Source: Deltaproteobacteria bacterium (GTDB taxonomy: Bacteria > Desulfobacterota > Binatia > UBA9968). Taken from it: a DNA stretch of 63,514 nucleotides. The notes under the pieces are model-generated. The model ran no database searches. It had not been told where the DNA came from and was given only the letters and a program-made list of their open reading frames with translations. The stretch covers positions 1-63,514 of the forward strand of contig JACQUW010000044.1 in NCBI GenBank assembly GCA_016210115.1. The letters are read 5' to 3'. A program made the translations under genes and the position numbers. Shown here piece after piece: positions 50,314-57,646 of the stretch (position 1 is the first letter of the stretch; each line of letters opens with the position of its first letter).

Positions 50314-50367
50314 ACCCAGTGCTTCTCTGCGCTTTGCGCTATGCTCTATGCGCTTTGCTCTTTGCGC
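50314..50367. repeat. composite repeat, reversed A words
   Basis: CTGCGCTTTGCGCTATGCTC and TATGCGCTTTGCTCTTTGC, filling the gap between the four-helix-bundle start and the acetyltransferase stop. Confidence 0.7.
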
Positions 50368-51204
50368 TTAGGTCTGGTGAAATCCGCGCCCTTCGCGCAC
50401 CATCTGCTGCACGGCAGCGACCATGGCTCGCGCTTGACCGAGCATCAGAGTGCTTCGGCCTATCCGGCCTTTTCTCATCGCGCGCGAGCGCAGCAGCTCA
50501 TTTTCCAATATCCCGCTGCGCCTCGATCCGGTGACCTCTTCGCTCAGCACCCATGTCCGGACTTCCCGGCGGTTTCCTTGTCTATCCAACACCACGCCTT
50601 TCATTGGCTCCGAGCGATAGAGCGGGACCGGCAGGTGATCGCGAATGCAATGTTCCAGATAATGGTCGAAGGTCATGGTGGTGAAAGGGACATCGTACAG
50701 GAGAATTTTTCCATCGGCCTCGACCAATCGAGCAAAAGGGCTGCCTTCACCAAAAGGTGAGAGATCCTCTCCTTGCCCCGATATCAACCATTCCGCGCGG
50801 CGACCCCAGGCCGCCACAGAATGGGTCGGATGAAGGCCGCGAAGCACCTCACGGCGGCGGCGAAAGATCTCGGTGAGAATCCCCATCATCGATATGCTGC
50901 GGCGCACATCAAATATGTTTCCCTTGGAAAGAAATTCGTAAGAGCTCATGCCGTTGTAAGGCATGGACATCATGGCCACTGTTCCGTCAGGGCCGACTGC
51001 GGAGAGAAATGCCTCGACCAGCTCCTGAGGTGTTCCTTTGAAACCGTGCGAGGGCTCGAAGCCGCAATGAATCATCACAGCATCCCCTGGCTCGAGCCCC
51101 AGAGAACGTAAGGCTTTGACCAGACCGGCCGAATCGTATCCCCAGACGACTTGAACCAGGAAGGGTTTGACAGCGCGCTTAAGGCGTTGTGTGGGGCCGA
51201 TCAT
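50368..51204 (-). CDS. AAC(3)-like (aminoglycoside N3-acetyltransferase family) acyltransferase
   Basis: About 278 residues from ATG 51204. LEPGDAVMIHCGFEPSHGFKGTPQELVEAFLSAVGPDGTVAMMSM is the CoA-binding part, LHPTHSVAAWGRRAEWL has the catalytic His of the family, and SPFGEGSPFARLVEADGKILL follows. Members in sugar loci acetylate amino sugars; antibiotic resistance is unlikely from context. It sits between wzm and the exosortase-A-associated genes. Confidence 0.82.
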   Translation of the reverse strand: MIGPTQRLKRAVKPFLVQVVWGYDSAGLVKALRSLGLEPGDAVMIHCGFEPSHGFKGTPQELVEAFLSAVGPDGTVAMMSMPYNGMSSYEFLSKGNIFDVRRSISMMGILTEIFRRRREVLRGLHPTHSVAAWGRRAEWLISGQGEDLSPFGEGSPFARLVEADGKILLYDVPFTTMTFDHYLEHCIRDHLPVPLYRSEPMKGVVLDRQGNRREVRTWVLSEEVTGSRRSGILENELLRSRAMRKGRIGRSTLMLGQARAMVAAVQQMVREGRGFHQT

Positions 51205-51251
51205 ACGCAAGAACCTACTGCTGTCTCATTTTGAAGTGAGACCTTGTTCAT

Positions 51252-51417
51252 TCCCCCATCCTTGCCTTCCCCCGCAAGGGGGGAAGGTTCAAGACGCCCC
51301 TGCGCAATAGTAGCTTGAGCAGAGGTAGGGGGATGTGTCATCGCCCCTTCCCTTTATTCTCGCTCAGTCTCCTCCCCCCTTTTGCGGGGTTTTGCGGGGG
51401 AGGGTTAAGGTGGGGGG
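51252..51417. repeat. inverted pair of G/C-rich palindromic elements
   Basis: Left: TTCCCCCATCCTTGCCTTCC then CCCGCAAGGGGGGAAGG. Right: TCCTCCCCCCTTTTGCGGGG, with a small internal duplication (TTTTGCGGGG twice), then AGGGTTAAGGTGGGGGG. The right copy encodes the last residues (LEGRRPPP) of the decarboxylase C-terminal piece. Confidence 0.8.
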
Positions 51418-52028
51418 CGTCTTCCCTCAAGGGAGAAGCCATTACTCGTGCAAAGGGGAAATTCGGCAGAGGCGTCTCGGTCACGGCCCACCACAATCTC
51501 CTCTAGTTCCGGATGACTCAGAAATCCTCTCGGGCTGGCGGTGAAACCATAGGCGCCGGAGGCAAACACGCCGATCAAATCGCCTTCCTCCACTTTTGCT
51601 TGCTCAACCGCCGAACCGAGAGTGTCCAACGGGGTGCATAACGGCCCAACGATGTGGACCCTTTCTTCGGCGGGTTTGCCAAGCGCCAGAAGCGGAGCAA
51701 TGGGATAATTTCTCCGAATCACCTGGCCAAAGTTGCCGGTGGCTGCCAGATGGTGATGCAGGCCCCCATCCACCACGAGAAAGGTTTCCCCCCGCGAGAC
51801 TTTTTTGTAAAGCACGCGGCTGACATATACGCCGCTTTCACCGATCAGATATCGGCCCGACTCGATCACGAATTGCGTGCTGGGAAAACTGGCTCTGTGA
51901 GCCGCGAGCAGATCGGCCAGCCGCGCGCCAACGGCTCCGATATCCAATTCATCGTCTGATGCGAAATACGGGATCCCGAAGCCGCCTCCAAGATTAATCA
52001 TCGACGGCGACTGGGGGCAGCATTTCAC
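51405..52028 (-). CDS. PLP-dependent decarboxylase (exosortase-A-associated type), C-terminal piece
   Basis: Second half of an alanine-racemase-fold decarboxylase: MINLGGGFGIPYF, FVIESGRYLIGESGVYVSRV (E-x-GR), VDGGLHHHLAATGNFGQ, IVGPLCTPLDTLG (the catalytic Cys of the P-L-C-x-x-x-D motif), and FASGAYGFTASPRGFLSHP. It continues the gene at 52025 in another frame. Reading G-x-F-G-L-S-F-E-LLKDLV-KCCP across the junction restores continuity, so one base is off in the T-run near 52060. It is either a true frameshift or a sequencing error. Confidence 0.8.
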   Translation of the reverse strand: MKCCPQSPSMINLGGGFGIPYFASDDELDIGAVGARLADLLAAHRASFPSTQFVIESGRYLIGESGVYVSRVLYKKVSRGETFLVVDGGLHHHLAATGNFGQVIRRNYPIAPLLALGKPAEERVHIVGPLCTPLDTLGSAVEQAKVEEGDLIGVFASGAYGFTASPRGFLSHPELEEIVVGRDRDASAEFPLCTSNGFSLEGRRPPP

Positions 52029-52720
52029 GAGATCCTTGAGAAGCTCGAAGGAAAGGCCAAAAATTCCATAAGCGCCGACGCTTTCAAGTTCTGCGAGCCG
52101 GCGAAAAGGTGAAAGCCAACAAAGCGGATCCCTGTCATCTTCGGAATTTGGGTTAATATCCTCGGGAGTTCTTCCTGATCGATGCCGAACGGCTGCGGCC
52201 CTCCGCCGATGCGCATGCCAGAACTTTTGAGCTCAAAAGCCGGATTGATTCTCAAGCTGACATTGGCCCTAACTCCCACTCGATGCGAAACCTCATTGAT
52301 AAGCTCCAACTCGCGCTCGGATTCAGCATTGATCGATCCAACGCCGCTCCGAACGGCGGCTTCTAACTCAGACAGGCTTTTCCCCGGCCCTGCAAAGCCA
52401 CAAGATTCTGCAGCTACGCCGGCTTGCATCGCTGTTTGCAGCTCCCCCACAGAGGCCACATCGAACCCAAGGCCTAACCGGTTGAAAAAACGGATCACTT
52501 CCGGGTGCGGGTTGGCCTTGATAGCGTAGTGGATTTCGATCTCCTGAGGCAGCGCTTGGCGCAGCAGCCGGTATTTTTCCCGCGCTACGCTGAGATCGTA
52601 AACGTAAAAGGGTGTGGGGTGTCCGGCGGCGAGATGAGAGACCGGAATACCTCCGACCAGGAGCTCGCCGTGTCTACGATCAAAGTACCGGAGCACGCTT
52701 TGCAGGGCTTTAGAGGCCAT
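52025..52720 (-). CDS. PLP-dependent decarboxylase (exosortase-A-associated type), N-terminal piece
   Basis: First half of the same enzyme: TPFYVYDLSVAREKYRLLRQ, IHYAIKANPHPEVIRFF with the PLP lysine, LGFDVASVGELQTAMQAGV, GPGKSLSELEAAV, NVSLRINPAFELKSSGMRIGGG and FVGFHLFAGSQNLKASALMEF. After that the frame drifts (LAFPSSFSRIS) to a TGA. DAP-decarboxylase-like enzymes of this subgroup (TIGR03099 type) travel with exosortase A and the acyl-CoA ligase found next door. Total merged length about 438 residues is normal. Confidence 0.85.
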   Translation of the reverse strand: MASKALQSVLRYFDRRHGELLVGGIPVSHLAAGHPTPFYVYDLSVAREKYRLLRQALPQEIEIHYAIKANPHPEVIRFFNRLGLGFDVASVGELQTAMQAGVAAESCGFAGPGKSLSELEAAVRSGVGSINAESERELELINEVSHRVGVRANVSLRINPAFELKSSGMRIGGGPQPFGIDQEELPRILTQIPKMTGIRFVGFHLFAGSQNLKASALMEFLAFPSSFSRIS

Positions 52721-52896
52721 CGGGTTATGGTTTTAGGTATAGCGTGTCACGTGTCGTGTAGCCGCCTAAAAGGCAAAAGCAGGCAGTAGGCAGCTAGCAG
52801 CAAAAAGTACAAACGACAAAGAGCATGGAGCAGGGAGCATGGGGCAAAGCATCTCCAGACTCCAATTCAGAAGCATAGCGCAAGGAGCAAAGGGCA
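52721..52896. repeat. composite repeat tract (words B, A)
   Basis: E-like start (GGTATAGCGTGTCACGTGTCG), B (AAAGCAGGCAGTAGGCAGC), A (GACAAAGAGCATGGAGCAGG and AGCATAGCGCAAGGAGCAAAG). Directly upstream of the decarboxylase ATG. Confidence 0.7.
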
Positions 52897-52991
52897 ACTC
52901 CTCCGCCTCCACAGGGGAGGACAAAGGTGGGGGTGCCGGACTGAACCTTTTCATGCACCCCCCTGTGGTCCCCCCGTCAAGGGGGGACAGG
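52897..52991. repeat. divergent inverted pair of G/C-rich palindromic elements
   Basis: CTCCTCCGCCTCCACAGGGG with AGGACAAAGGTGGGGGTG, facing CACCCCCCTGTGGTCCCCCC with GTCAAGGGGGGACAGGG. The core differs from the main family (CCACAGGGG instead of TTGCGGGGG). The right copy encodes the ligase tail (PPLTGGPQGGA). Confidence 0.65.
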
Positions 52992-54588
52992 GAACTTGGG
53001 AAGCCTGGCATCTAGCTGACAGCTCGTCCCGGTAAATAGCCGCCCTGTCGATCTTGCCGTTGGAGTTTTTGGGTAGTAGGGTTCGGATTTCGGTTTCTTT
53101 AGGAATCATATAAGACGGCATCTCTTGCGAGGCGAGGGCGAGTATTTCGTCGGCCGTGAGCGATTCTCCGTTTCTCAATGAGAGAATCACTTTAATAAAC
53201 TCGCCAAGATCGCTGTCCGGAAGACCCAGAGCCACGACATCCTGGACTTTGCCGGTGTTATAGAAGCATTCCTCGACCTCCGTCGGGCTTACCCGAAAGC
53301 CCGCGGTCTTGATCATCTGGTCTTTTCTACTGAGATAGTAGAGGTATCCCTCATCGTCGGTTTTCACCAGGTCCCCTGAGAATACCACCAGTTCTTTTGT
53401 CTGGAGCTCTGCCGGGCCAACGGGATTGGGTCGAAAGCGCTCCCGGGTCTTCTCCGCATCGTTCCAATAACCCAGCGAAACGTGCACGCCGCGGTGGACC
53501 AGCTCGCCGACCTCTCCGGGAGCGCAGCGTTGCCCTTCCTCATTGAGCACCATGATCTCGGCATTCGGTATCGCTTTTCCAATCGACGACGGCCGAACAT
53601 CCACCTGATCCGGCTCTAGATAGGTCGAGCGGAACGCCTCGGTTAAACCGTACATCAAATAGATTTTCGTATGCGGCAACCGGCGGCGATATTCCTTGAC
53701 CAGTTGCTCAGGAAACCGGCCGCCTGAATTCGTGATGTAGCGAAGATTCGGAAAGTTCGCGTCTGTCCATTCAATCTGCAAGAGCTGCGACCACAGAGTC
53801 GGGATGCCTGCAAGTCCGGTAATCGCCTCTTTTTCCAAACCCCGCACGATATCCGCAGGTCCCAAGTAGTTTTGCAGCACCAGAGTAGCTCCCACCAGCA
53901 GGGCCGTTGTGAGCTGGTTCAGACCATAATCGAAACTGAAAGGGAGAACGCTCAGGATCCGGTCTTTTTCGTTATTCCGCAGGTACGAAGCGACACTGTC
54001 GGCGCCGGCAACGAGATTTCGGTGGGAGACCACGACGCCTTTCGGCAACCCGGTCGAGCCCGAGGTGTAGATGATACCGGCAGGATCGCTGTCGATCCTT
54101 CTAAAGCCGTCCCCAGAGAGTAGAGGTTGCTCTAATGCCGCAGGCAGGCTGATGAGGCGAAGGTTTGGAGGAAGAAGCCCTTCGCAACTGGTGAAAGGTC
54201 CCAGCGCGATGACTGTGGCAAGACGAGGTGTTTCCGCCAGGTCCGGACCGATCGCTTTTAATCGCTGAAAAGAGGTGATCAGGATAAGCGCGCCGCTATC
54301 ATTCAGAATGTGCTTGATCTGTCGACTCTTAAGCAAATGATTGATATCGACGAAAATACCGCCTGCCATGGAAACCGCCAGAAGGGAAAGCGTCTCTTCG
54401 ATCGATTTCTCCAGATAAATAGCGACCCGCGCTCCGGCTTGGAGGCCCGCCTCGTTCAAGACTCCAGACAAACCCCGCACCTGTCGCTCCACCTCGCCGT
54501 AAGTCTGCGCGGTCTTACGATGCACAAGGCAGACGTTGTTCGGATATTTTTGAGCTGAACGAATCAGCAACTCGTGAAAAAGGCTCAT
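52951..54588 (-). CDS. Acyl-CoA ligase (AMP-forming), exosortase-A-system-associated type
   Basis: 545 residues, an ANL-superfamily adenylating enzyme: P-loop GIIYTSGSTGLPKGVVVSHRN, YLMYGLTEAFRSTYLEPDQV (motif A5), DLVKTDDEGYLYYLSRKDQMIKTAGFRVSPTEVEE (the hinge Asp and A8), and the catalytic Lys in LPKNSNGKIDR (A10). The overall order matches ligases found with exosortase A and an adjacent acyl carrier protein. It likely loads an acyl or amino-acid-derived group onto the carrier. It overlaps the carrier gene (ATGA). The C-terminal 20 residues (SQVPCPPLTGGPQGGA) are palindromic-element translation. Confidence 0.88.
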   Translation of the reverse strand: MSLFHELLIRSAQKYPNNVCLVHRKTAQTYGEVERQVRGLSGVLNEAGLQAGARVAIYLEKSIEETLSLLAVSMAGGIFVDINHLLKSRQIKHILNDSGALILITSFQRLKAIGPDLAETPRLATVIALGPFTSCEGLLPPNLRLISLPAALEQPLLSGDGFRRIDSDPAGIIYTSGSTGLPKGVVVSHRNLVAGADSVASYLRNNEKDRILSVLPFSFDYGLNQLTTALLVGATLVLQNYLGPADIVRGLEKEAITGLAGIPTLWSQLLQIEWTDANFPNLRYITNSGGRFPEQLVKEYRRRLPHTKIYLMYGLTEAFRSTYLEPDQVDVRPSSIGKAIPNAEIMVLNEEGQRCAPGEVGELVHRGVHVSLGYWNDAEKTRERFRPNPVGPAELQTKELVVFSGDLVKTDDEGYLYYLSRKDQMIKTAGFRVSPTEVEECFYNTGKVQDVVALGLPDSDLGEFIKVILSLRNGESLTADEILALASQEMPSYMIPKETEIRTLLPKNSNGKIDRAAIYRDELSARCQASQVPCPPLTGGPQGGA

Positions 54589-54845
54589 CTCCCGGACTCT
54601 TGAACCAGGTGGGATTCAACGGTTCTCGCGATGGCCGCCAGGCTATCGAAATTCTCCAGATTGATTTCATCCGGCTGAAGCTCGATGGCGAATTCCTCCT
54701 CGATAAAAGCAATCAGCTTTAAAATTCCGAGAGAGTCGATGAGACCGGCTGACAAAAGCGACTGATTCGGATCTATCGAATCGCCGTTCCGCCCCGGCGG
54801 AAACTTGGCTCGGAGGAAAGCGGAGATTTTCTCGGTTACGGACAT
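54585..54845 (-). CDS. Acyl carrier protein, exosortase-A-associated type
   Basis: 86 residues from ATG 54845; the first nine codons of the longer frame are repeat. Contains the phosphopantetheine Ser in SLLSAGLIDSLGILKLIAF, followed by EEEFAIELQPDEINLENFDSL. Likely partner of the downstream ligase, to which it is translationally coupled. A words lie 10-40 bases before the ATG. Confidence 0.85.
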   Translation of the reverse strand: MSVTEKISAFLRAKFPPGRNGDSIDPNQSLLSAGLIDSLGILKLIAFIEEEFAIELQPDEINLENFDSLAAIARTVESHLVQESGR

Positions 54846-54956
54846 GTCAGATCCTTTCGCTGCATAGGGCATAGCACGTAAGAAGGTCGAGGGTGTAGCG
54901 TGTAGGGTTTAGGGTGTACGGTTGCTATGCGCTTTGCCCTCCGCTCTTTGCTTTCT
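54846..54956. repeat. composite repeat tract (words A, E, A, B)
   Basis: GCATAGGGCATAGCACG (A), GGTGTAGCGTGTAGGGTTTAGG (E), TATGCGCTTTGCCCTCCGC (A), then B (CTGCTTACTGCCTGCTGCC), which enters the next gene and gives it a GREQEAAGSKQQD tail. Confidence 0.7.
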
Positions 54957-56147
54957 TTAGTCTTGCTGCTTACTGCCTGCTGCCTCCTGCTCCCTGCCCG
55001 CTGCTTCGATCTCCATCCACTTCATCACGGCATCCGCAGTGAACTTCGCCGCCCAATTGGGATACTGGTGCGGGTGGTAACGCCCTCGGACCGGCCACGA
55101 GCCGGCAATTCCACCTCTCAGGTTTGGGTCGTTCGTCTTGATATCCTGCGTGTGGAGCACAAACGTCAGAAGCTTTTTTGCCTCGGCAAGGTAACTCTCG
55201 TTACTCGTGAGTTCAGACAAACGAAACCCATTGATTGCCAGTTGGGAATTGCCTGTTAAACAGCAGTAACGAACCGTCGGTCGCCAGCGCCGGTCAAAGC
55301 GACCCGGTAGATATCCGTCTCTCTGTATATTTCTCTGCAGAGCCTGAAAGATCCTTTCCGCCGCGCTGAGATAGCGGCTCTCGCGGAGATAAGCCCCGGC
55401 TTCGAGAAAGCCGCGCATGGCATAAGCCACCGTATGCGTGTAAGGTTGGGCGTTGTCGAGCAAACAGTTATTTTCGAGCCAGCCGTTCGGTAACTGCTGG
55501 CTTAAGGCCCAGTCAAGATTTTTGATCGCGCGGTCGCGAAAGCGCTCGTCTCGGGTGATCCGGTGCACTTCCAACAGGGCCCACGCGACTCTGGTATTGT
55601 AAGTATTGAGACTATAGGCGGTTGCCGTGGAACCGAAGTTTCTCCACGCCCCGTCGTCATCTTGAATCGATGCCAGCCACCCGGCTGCCTTTACGGCTGA
55701 TTCCAGATATTTTGCATTTCCTGTTTCCTCAAATGCTCTGATCCAGCCGAAGATCACCATGCCTGTGTTAAAAACGGTGGGGACGATCTTGGGCGCATCG
55801 ACCGTACCCGCCTGAACGCCACCCCCTTTTAGCTGTATTTTGGTCTCCCAGTCCGCCATTCTCACTGCTCGATCATAGAATGCTCGGCTTCGTGTAAGCT
55901 TCGCGTAATCAAAGAAGGTCGGAATGATATAGCCTGTGGTTTCAGGATAAGAGGCGGTCCAGAGCTTCTCTCTCACAAAGTACGCCTGGGCGACACCGTC
56001 GTCTTCCGTCGAGTCCTGTGCTCTGGCCAACCAGAGCATCGTTTCTTCCAGCGAGATCTCCAGTGGCAAGGGCCGGCGGAACCGGGCAAATACTCCGAGT
56101 TTCAGAGTATGCCAGTCTTTAACGTAGAGGCTTTGTGCCAACCACAT
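54957..56147 (-). CDS. Six-hairpin glycosidase-like (alpha/alpha-toroid) protein
   Basis: 396 residues of paired helices with recurring aromatic/Asp motifs: TTGYIIPTFFDYAKLTRSRAFYDRA, WIRAFEETGNAKYLESAVKAAGWLASIQDDDGAW, NTYNTRVAWALLEVHRITRDERF, HTVAYAMRGFLEAGAYL, and CLTGNSQLAINGFRLSELT. This resembles AGE/GH88-like toroids and also the helical domain of glucuronyl C5-epimerase relatives. No catalytic pair is certain. It is often found in exosortase-type polysaccharide loci. It overlaps the O-ligase gene by 29 bp. The tail is repeat-coded. Confidence 0.65.
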   Translation of the reverse strand: MWLAQSLYVKDWHTLKLGVFARFRRPLPLEISLEETMLWLARAQDSTEDDGVAQAYFVREKLWTASYPETTGYIIPTFFDYAKLTRSRAFYDRAVRMADWETKIQLKGGGVQAGTVDAPKIVPTVFNTGMVIFGWIRAFEETGNAKYLESAVKAAGWLASIQDDDGAWRNFGSTATAYSLNTYNTRVAWALLEVHRITRDERFRDRAIKNLDWALSQQLPNGWLENNCLLDNAQPYTHTVAYAMRGFLEAGAYLRESRYLSAAERIFQALQRNIQRDGYLPGRFDRRWRPTVRYCCLTGNSQLAINGFRLSELTSNESYLAEAKKLLTFVLHTQDIKTNDPNLRGGIAGSWPVRGRYHPHQYPNWAAKFTADAVMKWMEIEAAGREQEAAGSKQQD

Positions 56148-57453
56148 AGGGAGGACGCCCGAAGGCTGGTCTTGAAGAAATACCCGCAGGCCGCCACGCG
56201 GGGATTGCCTCGCGTTGGGAGCGTCTCATGGCCAAAAATTCTTTTTCGGCTATGATCCTCATGGCAGATACAACCGACACCAGATAAAGAGCGTAATCGA
56301 AGTACTGCATCTCATAAAAAGCGCCGCCGAACAGAAATGCCCAGAGACTGAGCTTTATCATCCGCAGCAGATCAGCGACGTTCGCATCGCTCGTCATCTT
56401 TCGGATTCTCGAGATGCTTGACAGAGTCGAACCGTAGATCAGCAAATAAATGACCAGGCCGAGAAAACCATGTTCCGCCAGTGTTCCGAAATAGATGCTG
56501 TGGGAAACGATGCCGCTCTGCACACCATATCTCCAGTAAATTTCGGGACTCATGACCTTGAAGCCGCCGCCAAACAGCGGATGCTCCAAAGCGAAATTCC
56601 ACGCGACGCCCCAGGCGGTGATTCGGCTCATGGCCGAGCTTTCTTGCTGATACTCGCCTATGCTTTCCATCCGCCCTGTCCAATGCTCCCCAATGTAGAA
56701 GCTGAGAACAAGAAGGATCACGCCGGCTACCGAAATCACCAAAAACTTTTTCCGGCTATTCTTAAACAGAAGCAACGCAATCAAAATCAACGTGAGAAAA
56801 CCGCCCCGGCTGAAGGTGAATATGATCGCGATGACGCTTAGGCCAAACATGGCGATCCATCCCTGTTTCGCCCTGAAGCTTTTGGCGTTTTGCGCCAGCC
56901 ACCAGATCATCGGCAGCGTCATGTTCAAAGCGAGCGCCATTTCGTTATTGTCGGCGATAAAGCTCTCTTCCGGCCCGTATACGCGATGGCGACCTCCGGT
57001 GACCAGGGAAAAAATTCCCCCTTTGATCCCATAGAAGCCAAGAAAAAACGTGGTCGCCATGACAAGCCGTTTTAACTCATCGTAGTTATCGATGAGATAG
57101 ATCGTGAGAAAGAAAAATAACAGCGTCTTCGAAAAATTGATCCACGTTTGCCAAGCCGCCGCGGGATAGGCGGCAAAGAGCGTCGTCAGCAAGGTAAAAA
57201 CCCAGAATACGAGGACCAGAGAGGATTCTCTGGTGAGCTTGAATCCCGGCTTCGGGTGCAACATAACCCCGACCAGAGTCGTCACCGCCATGAGAAGCGC
57301 GGGTTGCATGGTTCTTGCGTATCCCCACCCCAGGCGATGAATGTTCATGAAGCTGACTAAATACCAGCCGTACAGGCCGTAGATAGGCCTCTGAAGGGCC
57401 AGCACCGCCAGACAGAAAAAGAGCGGTATAATAACGAGATCTCTTAAGGGCAT
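56119..57453 (-). CDS. O-antigen-ligase-like membrane protein, exosortase-A-associated type
   Basis: 444 residues with about 11 membrane segments. NIHRLGWGYARTMQPALLMA near the start, FIADNNEMALALNMTLPMIWWLA (the N-N-E-x-A motif of putative O-glycosylation ligases of exosortase A loci), FTFSRGGFLTLILIALLL (Wzy-C-like loop), and HPLFGGGFKVMSPEIYWRYG ... HSIYFGTLAEHGFLGLVIY. It probably ligates or polymerises glycan at the outer face of the inner membrane. The final 40 residues (REAIPAWRPAGISSRPAF) overlap the next gene and look non-native. Confidence 0.85.
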   Translation of the reverse strand: MPLRDLVIIPLFFCLAVLALQRPIYGLYGWYLVSFMNIHRLGWGYARTMQPALLMAVTTLVGVMLHPKPGFKLTRESSLVLVFWVFTLLTTLFAAYPAAAWQTWINFSKTLLFFFLTIYLIDNYDELKRLVMATTFFLGFYGIKGGIFSLVTGGRHRVYGPEESFIADNNEMALALNMTLPMIWWLAQNAKSFRAKQGWIAMFGLSVIAIIFTFSRGGFLTLILIALLLFKNSRKKFLVISVAGVILLVLSFYIGEHWTGRMESIGEYQQESSAMSRITAWGVAWNFALEHPLFGGGFKVMSPEIYWRYGVQSGIVSHSIYFGTLAEHGFLGLVIYLLIYGSTLSSISRIRKMTSDANVADLLRMIKLSLWAFLFGGAFYEMQYFDYALYLVSVVSAMRIIAEKEFLAMRRSQREAIPAWRPAGISSRPAFGRPPYVVGTKPLR

Positions 57454-57646
57454 AATAACCGGGTCTAGGGTCTAGGGTGTAGAGTGTAGGGTGTAGCCAT
57501 ACAAAATAGATTGTCAGGCGTCGGGTGTAACCATCCAGCTGCTGGCGCAGGGAACAGGGCATAGCGCATAGGGCATAGCGCATAGCGCGCGGACTATAGT
57601 GTGCCGGGGTAACATAGAAGCCAGGGGTGCAGGTGTAGAGTTGAGT
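57454..57646. repeat. composite repeat tract (words E, A)
   Basis: GGGTCTAGGGTCTAGGGTG, AGAGTGTAGGGTGTAGCC, later AGGTGTAGAGTTGAGTCTAG (E and C), and GGGCATAGCGCATAGGGC plus GCATAGCGCATAGCGCGCGG (A). No gene. Confidence 0.75.

Noticed and set aside
50368..51204. Aminoglycoside-resistance gene
   Set aside because: The AAC(3) fold is widespread in sugar acetyltransferases, and the context is polysaccharide export and modification.
57454..57520. Telomere-like GTAGGGTGTAGGG runs
   Set aside because: Only a few imperfect copies, internal in the chromosome and mixed with other words; treated as word E.
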